Source: Taudactylus pleione (Eukaryota; Chordata; Amphibia; Anura; Myobatrachidae). Taken from it: DNA of 64,000 bases. Below, in pieces: positions 33,617-45,440 of the stretch. The DNA lies in assembly GCA_031769625.1 (NCBI GenBank), contig JAUIMM010000211.1:10001001-10065000 (forward strand), given 5' to 3'. The notes beneath the pieces were generated by a model. It had not been told where the DNA came from and did not search any database. It saw only the letters and a list, made by a program, of their open reading frames with translations. The stretch's first letter is position 1. Each line of letters begins with the position of its first letter. Made by a program: the position numbers and the translations under genes.

Positions 33617-35253
33617 GGGGTATGTTTACTAAGATTCGAGTTTGGTAGATCTTGGGTGAGTTTAGGCATGTTTTTCAGAAAAACAGAAAGGGGAGTATCC
33701 CCTAAAGATCCCTAAGTACACTAAATTGTACCTGCAACAACACTTGAAAACTACAGTATATGGCAATAGAGATTCAGAGAGATTTGTTGCATACATTTGT
33801 AAGTACATGGTAAACTGCCAGGCCACTTCACGGCTTCTCTGATACTGGCAGTCCCTACTCTGCATGATAACAGAACCCACTCTGGGCCATGTAATTATCT
33901 TTGTAAGACCTCATGATAAAGGCACATACAGAAATACATCCAAATTGAGAGCCAGTTTACATGTGAGTCACCCCTGGGAACTCCAACCAGCACTACAAGA
34001 GCCAACATGCCTTCATTCATGCCTCTCAAAACAGCAAACATAAAATGGAAGCTGCTCAAATCAATTTGGCAATACTCTTCAGGTGCATGAAGGGGAGGGG
34101 TCATACTAAACAGAAAAACAGAAAGGGGAGTATCCCCTAGATATCCCCCAGCACACTAAATTGTACCTGCAACAATACTTGAAAACTATATGGTAATAGA
34201 GATTCAGAGGTATTTGTTGCATGCATTTGTAAGTACATGGTAAGCTGCCAGGCCACTTCACGGCTTCTCTGATACTGGCAGTCCCTACTCTGCAGAAACG
34301 GACAAGAAGACAGAACATCTGGCAGCAGGTAAGTACTTGTGATTGAGGTAGGTGTGTAATAAATTCATACTATCTACGGTGTGTGTGTTGTGTCTTTATT
34401 TAACTATTTATTTTACAGTGGAGGTATGGGTCTCGGCCACCTGCTGGCACTTGTAGTTCCACAAGTGCCAAAGGGCAGGCATGCTGGCACCTGTTGTCCA
34501 CTGTAAAATACAATAGTTTACTACTATTTAACACTTTATTACCCTCGTACCCAAAACCCAAGGGTGCGGGGAAGAGCCCCGGGCTTCAGACCAAGCCTTG
34601 GGTTTCGGGAGATGAGGAAACCCTTCTTGTGAGGTCCCCACTTCCCCTGAGATCCCCGGTTTGGGGTGAGAATGCTTTGGCCATGGAGACCCGGTAATAG
34701 GGTCTCCTGGCTGTGTCATTACACCCCGGTCGGTTTGGGTCCGGTGCTGGTTTTAAATATAGGGGGACCCCTATTCAATTTTTTCCCTCCTATATTTAAA
34801 ACCAGCACTGGCCCTGCAGCCAGGTGCTGGTTCCTAAATTATGGGGGAACCCTACTCGTTTTGTTTCCCATCATTTTTGGAACCAGGACTGGCTGACCAG
34901 TCCGGGACTGGTTATGCTTTTGGGGGGGAGGGCCCTATGTAATTTTTTTAAAACATTCAACCCGTTTTTTTACAGGTACAACACACAAGCAGCCTTCACA
35001 TATGTCACTGATATGTGCAGGCTGCTAGCTTGGGAGAGTTTTGCAGAGAGAAAACACTGCAATCTTGGGTAAGTCATCTCATCTCAACTTGCTATTAATG
35101 GGAAAAACCTCGATCTGCATCACCATCGGAAAACTCACTTTCAGCTAAACTTGCTTCTTAGTACATTTGCGAGATGAAAAACGGGAAATTCACCCGACAT
35201 TCGGCGAGGCAAATCGAGATTCGACTAAACTCAAATCTTAGTAAATTTACCCC
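33617..35253. mobile_element. Large non-autonomous TIR element with an internal direct duplication
   Basis: GGGGTATGTTTACTAAGATT at the left is complemented by AATCTTAGTAAATTTACCCC at the right, with GAGTTT/AAACTC continuing the arms. Inside, a roughly 200-bp segment at 33674-33880 is repeated in direct orientation at about 34110-34300. Further on, a GTCCACTGTAAAATA stretch and CCGGTGCTGG/CCAGCACTGG arms form hairpins. No protein could be recognised. Confidence 0.7.
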
Positions 35254-35257
35254 ATAG

Positions 35258-35418
35258 CTTAATATATCTCCCCTTTGAAATTTTTAAAAGGAAAAGTGAA
35301 TGTGTTGCCCATACTGTAGCAACCACTCAAATTCTAGCTATCATTTATCTAGTACAGTATAGAAAATGAGAGCTAGAATCTAATTGGCTGCTATTAGATG
35401 TTTTAGTAAATCTGCCCC
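35258..35418. mobile_element. Hairpin MITE (CCATAGCAACC family)
   Basis: TTAATATATCTCCCC at the left and TTAGTAAATCTGCCCC at the right, with AATTCTAGCTATCATTT matched by a diverged ATGAGAGCTAGAATCT arm in the middle. It lies directly against the element ending at 35253. Confidence 0.6.
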
Positions 35419-35816
35419 ATAAAAGTCGCTGTGTCGGATCTGCCCCTCTATGAAGATTCAAGCGGTAATGTGCGGAGAGACCCTCACCACATTCTATTAT
35501 TGGCAAAATAAGTTATTTAGTGAAACTGATACTTAAAGTTATAAAACAATAATGGGCTGGGGGCAGGCTGTGTGGAGCCAATGAACCCATGGGTCACCCT
35601 GCAGTCAGGACAGACTTTCGCCGTGCCTCCAGTAGTGTCCAACCCCCTATAAACTGCAGCCAGTGATTCCATCTCTACGGTGATGTTGACATCTATGAAA
35701 AGATGGCGCTGCTGGCTCCCAGGTGTAAAAACACCTAATTTACCTACTCCTATACTCTCTAATCTAATGGAAGAGACTTACCAGCACGGTCCTTTGAAAA
35801 AAAAAATCTACACTTA

Positions 35817-36249
35817 TGCTGGCCATACACTAGCACGATTTCATTCCGATTGCCCGATTTTAGACGCGTTGTACGATGAATCGTGAGGAAATCGTGTATT
35901 TTTTTGGTAGGATACGAGCCGATGTGTGCTCCCGCCGCTGGAAAAATGTATCGTATGATCAGATGTGCAGCCCACATTATCTATCGTTATGGAATGCAGA
36001 TCGTGCTGTGTACTTGTGCATACAATGCATAGTGTGGCCGACCGGTGTCATTTCAGTGACGTTGTGAAGAAGTGGGCGTGTTCTTTTAATGACCTTCCCT
36101 CCAAAACTGCAGATCGACGGTATCGTGAGATCCTATGTACATCGTGTGTCCATCGTGCGGCCGGGACTGCCAGGGAGCTGCCGGGGCGTTCAAGGGAAAT
36201 CGTAAGATGAATCTCACCTTATGCTGGTGGTACTAGTGTATGGCCAGCA
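35817..36249. mobile_element. PIF/Harbinger-like MITE (TGCTGGCCATACACTAG ends)
   Basis: 433 bp flanked by TTA (35814-35816, 36250-36252). TGCTGGCCATACACTAG is exactly complemented by CTAGTGTATGGCCAGCA. Interior ATCGT/ACGAT words recur. No coding capacity. Confidence 0.85.
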
Positions 36250-36340
36250 TTACTTTACTTTCTCACAGAAGCCTTTCTCAAGCTGTGTATAGTTTTAATA
36301 TTAAAGTCTGTTTGAGTGTCGCTCTATGCTGCATTGAGTG

Positions 36341-36714
36341 CAGGGGCGTTTCTAGAGAGGAGGGGGCCCGTGTGCAGTCTCCGCTACAGGCCCCCTGCTC
36401 TCCGTCCGGTGGCCGGCAGCACACTGAGCGCTGCACTTATAGACTCTGGGCACTAGAGTGTGCCCAGAGTCTATAATGCATGCACAGGTCACCGGGAAAA
36501 TGGCCGCGGCGGTTATTTTCCCTGTACTACGCATGCGCAAACGACAGGAAAAAGGCAGCAGCGCCCATTTTCCAGCCATTTTTTAAAGCACGGATACCGG
36601 CACCGACGTGGGACTCCGGAGAGGTAAGTATAATATGGGTACAGGGTGTGCAGTGCGGGCCCCCCCTGGACCTAAGGGCCCGTGTGTTCCGCACCCATTA
36701 TAAATACGCCCCTC
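36341..36714. mobile_element. hAT-type MITE (CAGGGGCGT ends)
   Basis: 374 bp flanked by a perfect 8-bp duplication, ATTGAGTG (36333-36340, 36715-36722). Begins CAGGGGCGTTTCTAGAGAGG and ends ATAAATACGCCCCTC. The interior includes CATTTTCC...GGAAAATGG hairpins. Related copies lie at 37428, 51428 and 59510. Confidence 0.88.
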
Positions 36715-37427
36715 ATTGAGTGTCCGCTTCCATGTAAGGCAACACACGACAAGGTGTCCCCCTGTTACCGTAATACCATACCCTTCGGCAGTATATAATA
36801 TACATATATAATTTGGTTGAGAAGACAGCGCAGAGGTGAAGGCCCTGCTCCTCTGTACTAGCTGGGAGCGTGGTATTAGAGAATGTAGTGAAGGAAGGAA
36901 CATGTGTGGGAAAGAACTTTCCAGGAAAGGGGAGAACATTGTAGGTGTTCAGAGACCTGACGAGGGGCCAGACCGCGCATTTCCAGATCAAGCATCTGTC
37001 TGAGAAAGGGAAATAATTTTGGCTAAGCATTTCTGGACAGGCTGCAAAGGAGACATTTGTGAGGCAGGAAAACCTACGAGTGGTTGGTTTAAAACATTCC
37101 AGATGTGAGAGGCTGAAAAACAGGATTAGCTGCATAGTGATAGCAGATGCGCCGGGCAAAGTAATAGGTTCTACCCAATAATTAATCATTTGTAGAGAAA
37201 ATAATGTGCCATATGTTAGTGTCACGTCAGTGGCGTTTTGCAGATTCAGATCAGTACCCTTGGGAACAGTGGCATCACAGGGGGAGGTGCGGGTCGCACG
37301 GTGTCCCGACATTTTTACCTGGATTTTCCCTTCCATCTCTCACCCTGAGGGAGGTGCGAAGTTGCCAATTGGATTGCAAAATTAATTTGCTATGTGAATT
37401 TGAAGAGAAAACAGCATCTTGCAATTC

Positions 37428-37726
37428 GTCTTAAGAGAGGAGGGGGCCTGTGTGCATTCTCCGTCCGGGGCCCGCTCCTCTCTCCCCGCAGACAGCAGCC
37501 GACTGACGCGGCTGGCCGGCCACCGCAGCATCAGTAGACTCTGGGCACTAGAGTGGAGATTTCCTCACTGCGCGTGCACAAAACGAGCTGCTGTGAGACA
37601 CCTGCAGCTGGATCTCGGAGAGGTAAGTTTTAGATAATATGGGTGCAGGTGTGCGGCGCGGGCCCCCCTGGACCTGGGGGCCCGCATGCACCGCACACTC
37701 TGCACCAATTATAGATACACCCCTGT
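37428..37726. mobile_element. hAT-type MITE (CAGGGGCGT family), left end damaged
   Basis: The body AGAGAGGAGGGGGCCTGTGT through ATTATAGATACACCCCTG matches 36341-36714. The first bases of the left end are not recognisable, and no duplication was found. Confidence 0.7.
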
Positions 37727-37842
37727 ACTGACCTGTAGTCAGCAGCGACAGGTAGCAGGTGACCACAGCAAAGTGCCTGTAGTACCGGTGTCAGCCTGCA
37801 GGAGATGATACTGAAGTGCTGGGTTCCAGTCAATAGATCTAC

Positions 37843-38370
37843 ACTAAAAAGCTTGACAATGTCTAGATAGACACCAAATGGTAGACAGTCGATAGGTAGA
37901 CAGGGTCAAAACATGGACAGGTACAAAAAGTCAACACACAAAATGTTGACATGGATGAAGATAGACAGGGTCAAAAGGTCTAAATTGAAATGGTCGACAC
38001 AAAAATGGTCAACCCATTTTTTTTTATTTTTTTTTTAGGGTTAGGCACTTACTGGAGGATTAGGGTTAGGCAGTAGGTGGGACAGTTAGGGTTAGGCACT
38101 TACCCCGACGGTTAGGGTAAGGCACCAGGAGGGAGTGTTAGGGCTAGGCACCAAGTTGAGGGTTAGAGTTAATATTAGGGATAGAAAAAAAAAACACATG
38201 TCGACCATTTCTGTGTTGATAATTTTTTTGCTGACCATTTGACCCTGTTGACCTTTTGTACCTGTCTATCGGTGTCGACCTTTTTTTCCTGTTAGCCTTT
38301 TGTCCGTGTCTACCTATTTATTGTCTACCATTTGGGATCTATATAGACGCTGAATATCTTTTTACTGTAG
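37843..38370. mobile_element. Long inverted-repeat element with TTAGGG-like core
   Basis: AGATCTACACTAAAAAG at the left is complemented by CTTTTTACTGTAGATCT at the right. Dozens of GTCGAC/GTCTAC/TTGACC words run in opposite directions in the two arms. The core (about 38037-38180) is GGTTAGGGTTAGGCACT-type sequence. Non-coding. Confidence 0.75.
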
Positions 38371-38392
38371 ATCTTTTGCAATGGGTATGAAG

Positions 38393-38908
38393 TCCCGGCG
38401 GCTGAACAGCCACCGGTTCATATCCCGATGCCAGAAGCCCGAAGCATGAAGATGCCGATAGGAGCGGTAAGAATGATAACCCTACCCCTCTCCCCCCTCT
38501 AACCCTAATCCTCCCTTAGTGGTGCCTAACCCTAACCTCCCCCCAGCGGTGCCTAACCCTAACCACCCGTCCCGCACCCTAAACCTAACCCTCCCGGGGG
38601 GTTGCCTAACCCTAACCTCCCCCTGGGGGTGCCTAAGCCTAACCCCCCCTCCCCGTAGCCTAACCCTAATCCTCCTTGGGGGGTGCCTAACCCTAATTTC
38701 CCGCTCACGCCCCTAAAACTAACCCCCCCTTCACAGCTAACAGCTTAGAGGGCCCCACTTACCTTCATTCGGGATGTCGGCTGACGGGATTTCGTCATCG
38801 GGCTAAAGATAGGCATCAGGATTTCAACGCCTATCTTTAGTCCCGGGCTAGGATTCTGATGTCAGGATACCAAGGGCTGACATCCCAGGCGCCGGTAAGT
38901 AACTACAT
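38393..38908. mobile_element. TTAGGG-core TIR-like element
   Basis: GGTATGAAGTCCCGGCGG opens the element. A core of TAACCCTAACC-like words with C/G-rich spacers spans about 38478-38740. The right part carries AAGATAGGCATCAGG and its inverted partner. It ends near GGCGCCGGTAAG. Non-coding. Confidence 0.65.
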
Positions 38909-38959
38909 CTCGATCTTTTATACCAAACCCAAAGTTCTGCACAGTGCTGATAGAAAGGG

Positions 38960-39310
38960 TGTAATAGGTATTACCTCAAAAATCCCGACAGCGGCAGCGC
39001 GGCAAGGGTGAAAATCCTGATCGTCCCCAGGTAAGAACTCTCTAACCTAATTCTACCCCCTAACCCTAACCCTCCCTTAGGGGTGCCTAACCCTAACCTT
39101 CCCCCCCAGTGTCTAAACCTAACCCCTCCTTCCCCGCAGCCTGAACCTAAGTCTCCCGGGGTGGTGCCTAACCCTAAGTCCCCCCGGGAGCCCTGAAACC
39201 TAACCCCCCCCCCATGCGGCTGTCTGTGCCCCGGCTTACCTTCATTCGGTATGCCGGGCGTTGGTCTTCCAGCGTATGGATTTCGACGCCTGTCATTAGT
39301 ACCACGGATA
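38960..39310. mobile_element. TTAGGG-core TIR-like element, second copy
   Basis: AAATCCCGACAGCGGCAGCG is followed by a TAACCCTAACCCTCCCTTAG core and a right part with CATTCGGTATGCCGGGCG. Same design as the preceding element. The ends are less clear. Confidence 0.6.
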
Positions 39311-39371
39311 GTTCAGAGGAGCAACCGGGCGGACAGGACGGCGGCGGATGCAGTTTTTTTTTGTACAAGCG

Positions 39372-39512
39372 GCACTACAGGGGCATAACTTTGGGGGCAC
39401 TGCTACAGGGGAATAACTTTGGGGGCACTGCTACAGGGGAATAACTATGGGGGCGCTGCTACAGGGGCATTATATGGGGGCACTGCTACAGGGGCATTAT
39501 ATGGGGGCACTA
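39372..39512. repeat. About 30-bp G-rich minisatellite
   Basis: The unit GGGGGCACTGCTACAGGGG plus a variable ATAACTTT or CATTATAT part is repeated about five times. The motif resembles the minisatellites inside the hAT elements at 47534 and 49579. Confidence 0.8.
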
Positions 39513-39661
39513 CTATATTATTTCCTTCCTTTCAAATCAGGGGGTAACATCGGCATATCTAAATATATTTTGAGGTAAAAGGTAAAAAAGTTCCCTGACC
39601 CCTGCACTACAGCCAAGAGCCACAAGACTGTTCTTAGTGAGGAGAGAGTTCTGTCAATGAG

Positions 39662-40080
39662 CAGGGCCGGCTCCAGGGGTCGGAGCACCCTGTGCCGGCT
39701 CTTTACAGTGCGCCCCAACATCACACGCGGCTAAAATTACCATAGGGCATGCCACCCTATGTGACGTTATTTTTAGGCGTGACCGCATGGCACGCCTCCA
39801 AATAGCATCAGGCTGGAGGGATCCTCACTAGCTGGGCTTCCCCCAGCCCTCTCCCGTCACTGAATGGATGCCACGCGCATGCGTACAGCATACATTCAGA
39901 CTCCGGGGTCCGGCACCGCCGCATAGCTGCGGCGGTGGGGGACCTCAACCACTTCGGCCACGGGTGGAACAGCGGGACAGTACTGTCCCACTGAAATCGG
40001 GATGTTGGGGAGGGGTGCGCCCTCTATGGGTGGCGCCCCTGTTCGACCGGACTGGTCGAACACCCCTAGAGCCAGCCCTG
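39662..40080. mobile_element. hAT-type MITE (CAGGGCCGGCTCCAGG ends)
   Basis: 419 bp with CAGGGCCGGCTC at the left and GAGCCAGCCCTG at the right. Flanked by TCAATGAG (39654-39661) and TCAATGCA (40081-40088), 6 of 8 identical. A second copy with the same GGGGTCGGAGCACCCTGTGC region lies at 58477-58880. Non-coding. Confidence 0.82.
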
Positions 40081-40088
40081 TCAATGCA

Positions 40089-40635
40089 TAGAGATAGGAA
40101 GCTTTTTGTTTAATTTCCCTGTGCACCGTAGAATTTTTTGAAAACTGAGCAGCGTTTACATAATGCAAGGGCCGCACAGAGTGAACTGCAGGCCGCACTT
40201 ACACAAGCTCCTGACCTATCAGCCATCGACGTGTGCGATCACTGCGTCTTTCAAGGTGTCACTGGCTTTGAAGTTGGGGCCAGTAATGTAACAATAGCCA
40301 CTAGGGGTCCATGGGGAAAGTGGACCGGATGGGCTTGAGTCCTTCTATTAAAGTGCTCCCATAGCTATGCAGGGCCATAATTAGATGTGGATGACCATAG
40401 CAGAGCCAGGGGCACAAGGCCAAGGGGGCAGCACAGTCTGCGACACAGTGGCACTTGTGTCAGACTACCAGGCACCCCATTATTTGGAGAGGCACCTGGC
40501 ATTACCTTAGGACGAGTCTAGGGCCCATCTAGATGCTCTCGGCACCACTCTTCCGTTACCTTATGACGACATGTGCAGGGGGCATCATCAGCCAAAGCAT
40601 GGGACATAAGAGCCCTGCTATAGCTTGTACACTAT
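40089..40635. other. No gene recognised
   Basis: Non-coding. A GGGCCATAATTAGATGTGG stretch near 40374 may be the end of an unrecognised element. Confidence 0.45.
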
Positions 40636-41053
40636 GGCCCTGATTCAGAGCCGCTCTCAAGCGACCCAATGTTGCTGCACTGCGCGTGAAGTTCAGTTGC
40701 TACGGGGCTCGCTGTCGATTGTGAGTGACAGCTAGCCCTGTTTTGTAGGCGGGGAGGGGGGTGGCTGGACAAACGCCTGGCGTTTGTTGGGAGGCCTTAC
40801 TGACATCACTAATGATGTCAGTAGTGGACTTCCTGCTCTATTAGAGCAGAAAGTCCACTCGGCCTTGCGGCAGCCTAGGCCCTACCATAGGGTCTCGTCG
40901 CCAGGCCGATGGTCTCGATTATCGCAATGGTCCCCTGGCCGCTCGCACACAAGCTCTGGGAGGTCTCCCACAGCTTTGCGAGCGGCCGGAGAACAACAAG
41001 AAAAAAAAAACGCCCACAGACCCAGCGAGCGACCAGCGGCAGCGAGCAGGGCC
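40636..41053. mobile_element. Hairpin-train element, decayed copy
   Basis: Begins GGCCCTGATTCAGAGC. It retains the ACTGACATCACT/ATGATGTCAGT, GTGGACTTCCTGCTC/GAGCAGAAAGTCCAC and GGCCGCTCGCA/TGCGAGCGGCC hairpins. The right terminal repeat is reduced to AGCAGGGCC. The flanking triplets TAT and AAT match in 2 of 3 bases. Confidence 0.7.
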
Positions 41054-42490
41054 AATGTCCACAGTAGCTCCTTGTATTATGCAGCAGATGAACCTAAATA
41101 TCTACAATAAGATCACAGTCTTCAGTTGAGCGAAATATACATATATAATATAATATACATGACTGCTCCATAAATTCTTCACTTTGATCCGTAGTAGACG
41201 AGAAGGTTTCACAGGTGGAATTGCTCTTCTGTGTTCCTGATCCTCTCCCAACCACATCAAAGAGCAGAATGGATTCGCCATCATCGCCTCATTCCGCAAA
41301 ATGCTAATGTAGAATTACAGTGTAGAAAAAGTAATTGTGAAAAGTGGAAATCAAACAACGTAGGGCATATCCAATTGCGAGTGAAGCTTAGAACAGACCC
41401 ACTGTACGGGGGTTTTCCCCGCAGCCGCAAGGTTATTCCTATTCAGTTGCCGAAGTATAATTAATGGCACAGTCATTTCTATAGGAATTACTGTACCTCT
41501 GCTTTTTTTTCTCACAGCCCCCCCAGCAGATGCAAAGGGGACTTTCTGCAAAACCCCAATGGCACATCATGTCCAAGTTCTTGTGACTTGGACCCACGGG
41601 TGGGTTTTATAGACTGAGCAAACTTTAATGGTCATTACCAATATACAAAGCATTGCAAATTAAATTAGGTGATGTCATGCACCTATGTTCTTGCAAACGC
41701 TTCTATTTATTTGTGGAATCACATGGATTTGCCGACAAAGATGGCAGCATCTGCGGGGAGGCAAAATTTTGCTTCTGATGGGAGGAGTTAAGTTATAAGG
41801 CACAGTCCTCGCTGAGTACAGGCTAGGCGCCTAAATCTACCGACAGGTAAAAATTAGATTTCGTTTTGCAGGATGCGGTTATTTTATAGATATAAAGAGT
41901 TTCAGAAGGTAAATTTAGGGGGCATTCCCTGTTTTATAGGAATTTTAAACCATTTCAGTTGCCTCAAAAATGACTTGCCGGTTACCCGGGACAGGCTGGT
42001 AATCAAGATTTATCGAATGCACCTTTCTAGATGCACATTTTAAATTTCTAGAAAACTACGGCCAATGTAATAAACACACAAACGTTCCACGTGTAGTCGA
42101 GGCAATCTGATGTCCCCCTATTGTAATGAATTTAGGAGAAGAATATGTGAGTTTATGGTGGAAAGGGTCTACCTAAAATAGGATGGACTTCCAGTTGGAC
42201 CCATTATCCCACAACAGATTGATTTTCCAGGATCACTTGGAAAAACGGGATTTCACCCTTTACCTACCGTTCTATTGGGTCATCGGTTGTGAAGCCAATA
42301 GAATGCTAATGCTTTTCTTTTTACTTTAGTAGATAACATTTGTTTTTGGGGGGAGGTCAGTGTTCTTTAGGGGTTTCAAAAAAAAGACAGCACTGATCTT
42401 AGGAAATGTAGAACTTCAGAGGACAATTCCTGTCACAGGTCCATGATATTCCACAGCTGGCCTCTTCCGGTGGCACTCTGCGAAATTTCT
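41054..42490. other. No gene recognised
   Basis: Mostly unique-looking non-coding DNA. The GGGCATATCCAATTG stretch at about 41363 resembles the ends of Harbinger-like elements elsewhere in the window, but no partner end was found. Confidence 0.5.
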
Positions 42491-42501
42491 AAAAGGCATA
42501 T

Positions 42502-42671
42502 GGGGAGATGTATCAAACTTTCTAAAAAGAGTAGTTGGGGAAGTTTCCTGTAGCAACCAACCACCTTCCAGCTGTCACTTTATAGAATGTACTAGATAAA
42601 TGATAGGTAGAATCTGATTGGCTGCCATGGGTAGGCAACTTCTCCACTTCAGAAGGTTTGATACATCCCCC
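42502..42671. mobile_element. Hairpin MITE (CCATAGCAACC family)
   Basis: GGGGAGATGTATCAAAC is complemented by GTTTGATACATCCCC. Inner TGTAGCAACCAACC and GATTGGCTGCCATG arms are diverged. About 170 bp, non-coding. Confidence 0.7.
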
Positions 42672-42717
42672 TTCACTAGGGAAATCAGTACATCAGGCAG
42701 CTACAGTACAAGGGATT

Positions 42718-43275
42718 GGGGACCTGGTTCCGCAAGGAACGCACGTATGCAGACGCACACACCCGGCCGCTGCGAGAATATGCTAATGAATGCATACACA
42801 CGGCAATGACAGCAGAATAAGCAGACGAACCAGCACTACATAATACCACCCACTTCCCTTAACTTGCGTCCTCTATACCTGGCAAGACAGCGGAAACATC
42901 GGTAACATCGAGAACCATCGGACCCATACGCACAATAGTGGTTGACCTGACCCTCCCGCAGGCATAGCGAGACTAACTGTGTGCAACTAGACCTCAGGAT
43001 GCATCCGTTGCCACAAGGGCTTAATTATGCATGCCCCTGAAAATGCCATCCAAACGCACAGGCACGCCTGCGTTTGCCCAACCAACCCCCGTCACCACCC
43101 ACAAACAGCACTTCCTGTCAATCACTGTGCTGTGGGTCTGTGTAGCCTCTGCAAACGCAGTTCCCATCGCAATAGCTAATTTGCGCACGCTCACTGCGAT
43201 GCATACGCAGAGCAAAAACCATCGGCCGATTGCGTGTGTCTGAATCCGTGCGTTCCTTGCTGAATCAGGCTCTGG
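42718..43275. mobile_element. TIR element, GGCCTGATTCAG-end family (type 3 interior)
   Basis: CGCAAGGAACGCACG near the left end is complemented by CGTGCGTTCCTTGC near the right end, which finishes TGAATCAGGCTC. ATGCTAATGAATGCATACAC in the left part recurs, inverted, in the related element at 45597-45999. Non-coding. Confidence 0.65.
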
Positions 43276-43284
43276 ATATGCTCA

Positions 43285-43764
43285 GGGCCTGATTCAGGGC
43301 GGGCGCTTGTTTTTTAGAAGCGGCCTCTTGGCCGCTCGCATAACTGTGGGTTACCACCCACAGCTATTGCCAGCGGCCATGATGATGGTCGCGATGGTCA
43401 AGACCATCGCGACCATCGGGCTTGCGACTAGACCCTTGTGGTAGGGTCTCGTGGCCGCAAACCCCAGAGAGCTTTCGGCTCAAACAGAGCCGGAAGCTCT
43501 CCCACTGACATCACTGGTGATGTCAGTGAGGCCGCCCACAAACGGCAGGCGTTCGCTTGGGAACGCCTCCGTTTGTGAAGCCACCCCCCGGCCACGCCTA
43601 CAAAAGGGGTCGAACTGTCGATCAACATCGACAGCCGCCCCTTTTGTAGTGAGTCCCGGAGCAAACGCTTTTTGCGCTCACTCCAGGGCTCACGCGTGCG
43701 CACTGGCCCACCATCGACCCGGTTGCGAGCGCACAGCATTTGCGACCGGGTCTGAATCAGGCCC
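43285..43764. mobile_element. Hairpin-train element (reverse orientation)
   Basis: 480 bp with ends GGGCCTGATTCAGG and TCTGAATCAGGCCC. Flanks TCA and TCT match in 2 of 3. It carries the full hairpin series, including GGCCGCTCGCA/AGCGGCC, GATGGTCGCG/CGCGACCATC, GAGAGCTTTCGGCTC/GAGCCGGAAGCTCTC and ACAAACGG/CCGTTTGT. Stem sequences differ from other copies on both arms at once. Confidence 0.82.
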
Positions 43765-44629
43765 TCTGTCCGATCAAATAAGCAGATGCGGGTTCAGCAG
43801 AAGAATCTTCATTACTTCCGACCTTCTCCGACAATCCAGTTAATCACTCGCCCACCCTGTCCCATCATTTTCTTCTGGATGTTTAGTCAGATCTTAATAG
43901 ACTTGAAAATAAAAACAGCTCATTGACACATCAATAAGCCTTATACCAAGGCAGGAAACATATCCATCATATGGGGGATAAGGGGAATAACAGAGCGTAT
44001 CACGATTATGTCCTCGTCCCCACCCCCCTTCCCCAAAAATAATCTGAAGGTATCGGTTACTCAGCAGCGCTGTGTAATATTCTGTATCAGTAAATTTCTG
44101 CAGAATAAGCAGAACTGACAAACTATACAGTCAGCAAAGGATACAGGATAAAAGTACAAACAGAACTCCGAGGGCTGCTTACTGTTACTTTTACGCTTAA
44201 TTGATGCAACTTTCACTGTTTATTCCTAAAATACAGCTTACTGGAGCCTTTCATGTCCTAAACGAGTCACAGGATAAGGTTTATGTCACATTTGGACATT
44301 TTGATTATAGATGTTTGTAGTTTATAGCTGCATACTATACGTAATGAATGTGCTACCTTGCACGTGCCGCGATGGCATAAAGGTTTCATATCAATAGTAA
44401 TGACTGGTGCTAAATCTCCTCCACCACAAAGGACAGGGAGGTGCCTTGTTCTCCTGGTAAGAAAAAGTTCTGAAAATTAACATGCTTACAGTGACATGCC
44501 CGTGTGGGATTAGCCACCCCCCTGCGACTTTCCAGGAACGGTCACTTAAATTCACACAGACCGTGCGTCTGATTATTTTCTACGACTATGAGCACTGACA
44601 ATCGGGGCGCATGCGGGTTCGTGCCCAAT
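43765..44629. other. No gene recognised
   Basis: AT-rich non-coding DNA with no repeat or exon evidence. Confidence 0.5.
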
Positions 44630-45169
44630 GGCCCTCATTCAGACCCACTCGCGAGCGACTGTCTGCTCGCAAGTGGGTCGATGGTCTGCACTGCATGACG
44701 GAGGGAGCTCCGTCGTGCGCATGCGCGAGACGCGACAAGCGAAGGACTTTCCTTCGCTCGTAGTGTCTCATCAAAGGGGGCGTGCTGTCGATGTTGACTG
44801 ACAGCACGCCCCCTTTGGTGGGCGTGCCGGGGGAATGCCTGCCAGACGGAGGCGTTCCCAAGGGAACGCCTACCGTCTGAAGCCGGCCCCACTGACATCA
44901 CTAGTGATGTCAGTGGGAGTGATTTTGGCTCTTATAGAGCCAAAATCACTCCTGGCCTTGCGGTTGAAAAACTCAACCGCAGGCTGTTGCTCGCAGTTTC
45001 GATGGTCGCGATGGTCAAGACCATCGCGACCATCATCCTGCACGCTCGTATATGCTGTGGGTGGTGACCCACAGCTATACGAGCGTCCAGGAGGACGCTC
45101 CATATTAATGGAGGTGGGCCCTGATTCAGAACGAGCGCTGGTCAGAGCGTCCGGCTCTGAATCAGGGCC
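44630..45169. mobile_element. Hairpin-train element, best-preserved copy
   Basis: 540 bp from GGCCCTCATTCAGA to TCTGAATCAGGGCC. Successive hairpins include GACCCACTCGCGAGC/GCTCGCAAGTGGGTC, GACGGA/TCCGTC, AAGCGAAGG/CCTTCGCT, AAAGGGGGCGTGCTGTC and its complement, CAGACGGAGGCGTTCCC and its near complement, CCACTGACATCACT/AGTGATGTCAGTGG, GAGTGATTTTGGCTC/GAGCCAAAATCACTC, TGCGGTTGA/TCAACCGCA, GATGGTCGCGATGGTC/GACCATCGCGACCATC and CGCTCGTATA/TATACGAGCG. The flanking triplets (AAT, ATA) do not match. Non-coding. Confidence 0.85.
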
Positions 45170-45324
45170 ATAGTACCTTGTCTCACTTAATATACTCATG
45201 TATCAGAAAAACATGATTAAAGGTGGGTAGTATGCACTAGGGGCAGTGGATCGGCCATCCGGTGTGGTGCCTGATGTTACAACTGGGCATTTACTGTAGG
45301 AACACAAACAGGTCCCAGTTACAT

Positions 45325-45440
45325 GGTTTTAGCTATTTTATTTATTTTGAAAAAAAATTAAAAACCCGAAACACTTGAGGGTGACTTTGCAAAAACCAAA
45401 ACTCTACAATGATTTAGAACCAAAACCTCAACGGAATCAC
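45325..45440 (+). mobile_element. Decayed 3' fragment of the hAT A/B family
   Basis: GTTTTAGCTATTTTATTT, ACCCGAAACACTTGAGGGTG and GCAAAAACCAAAAC follow in the same order as the 3' subterminal region of copies A and B (TTTTAGCTGTTTTTATGC, ACACGGAAGGGTGG, GGCAAAACC). The element end itself is gone. Confidence 0.5.

Noticed and set aside
36713..37336. 207-residue minus-strand frame
   Set aside because: It overlaps a hAT MITE end and unique DNA, has no recognisable domain and no splice or promoter support. It is likely to be chance.
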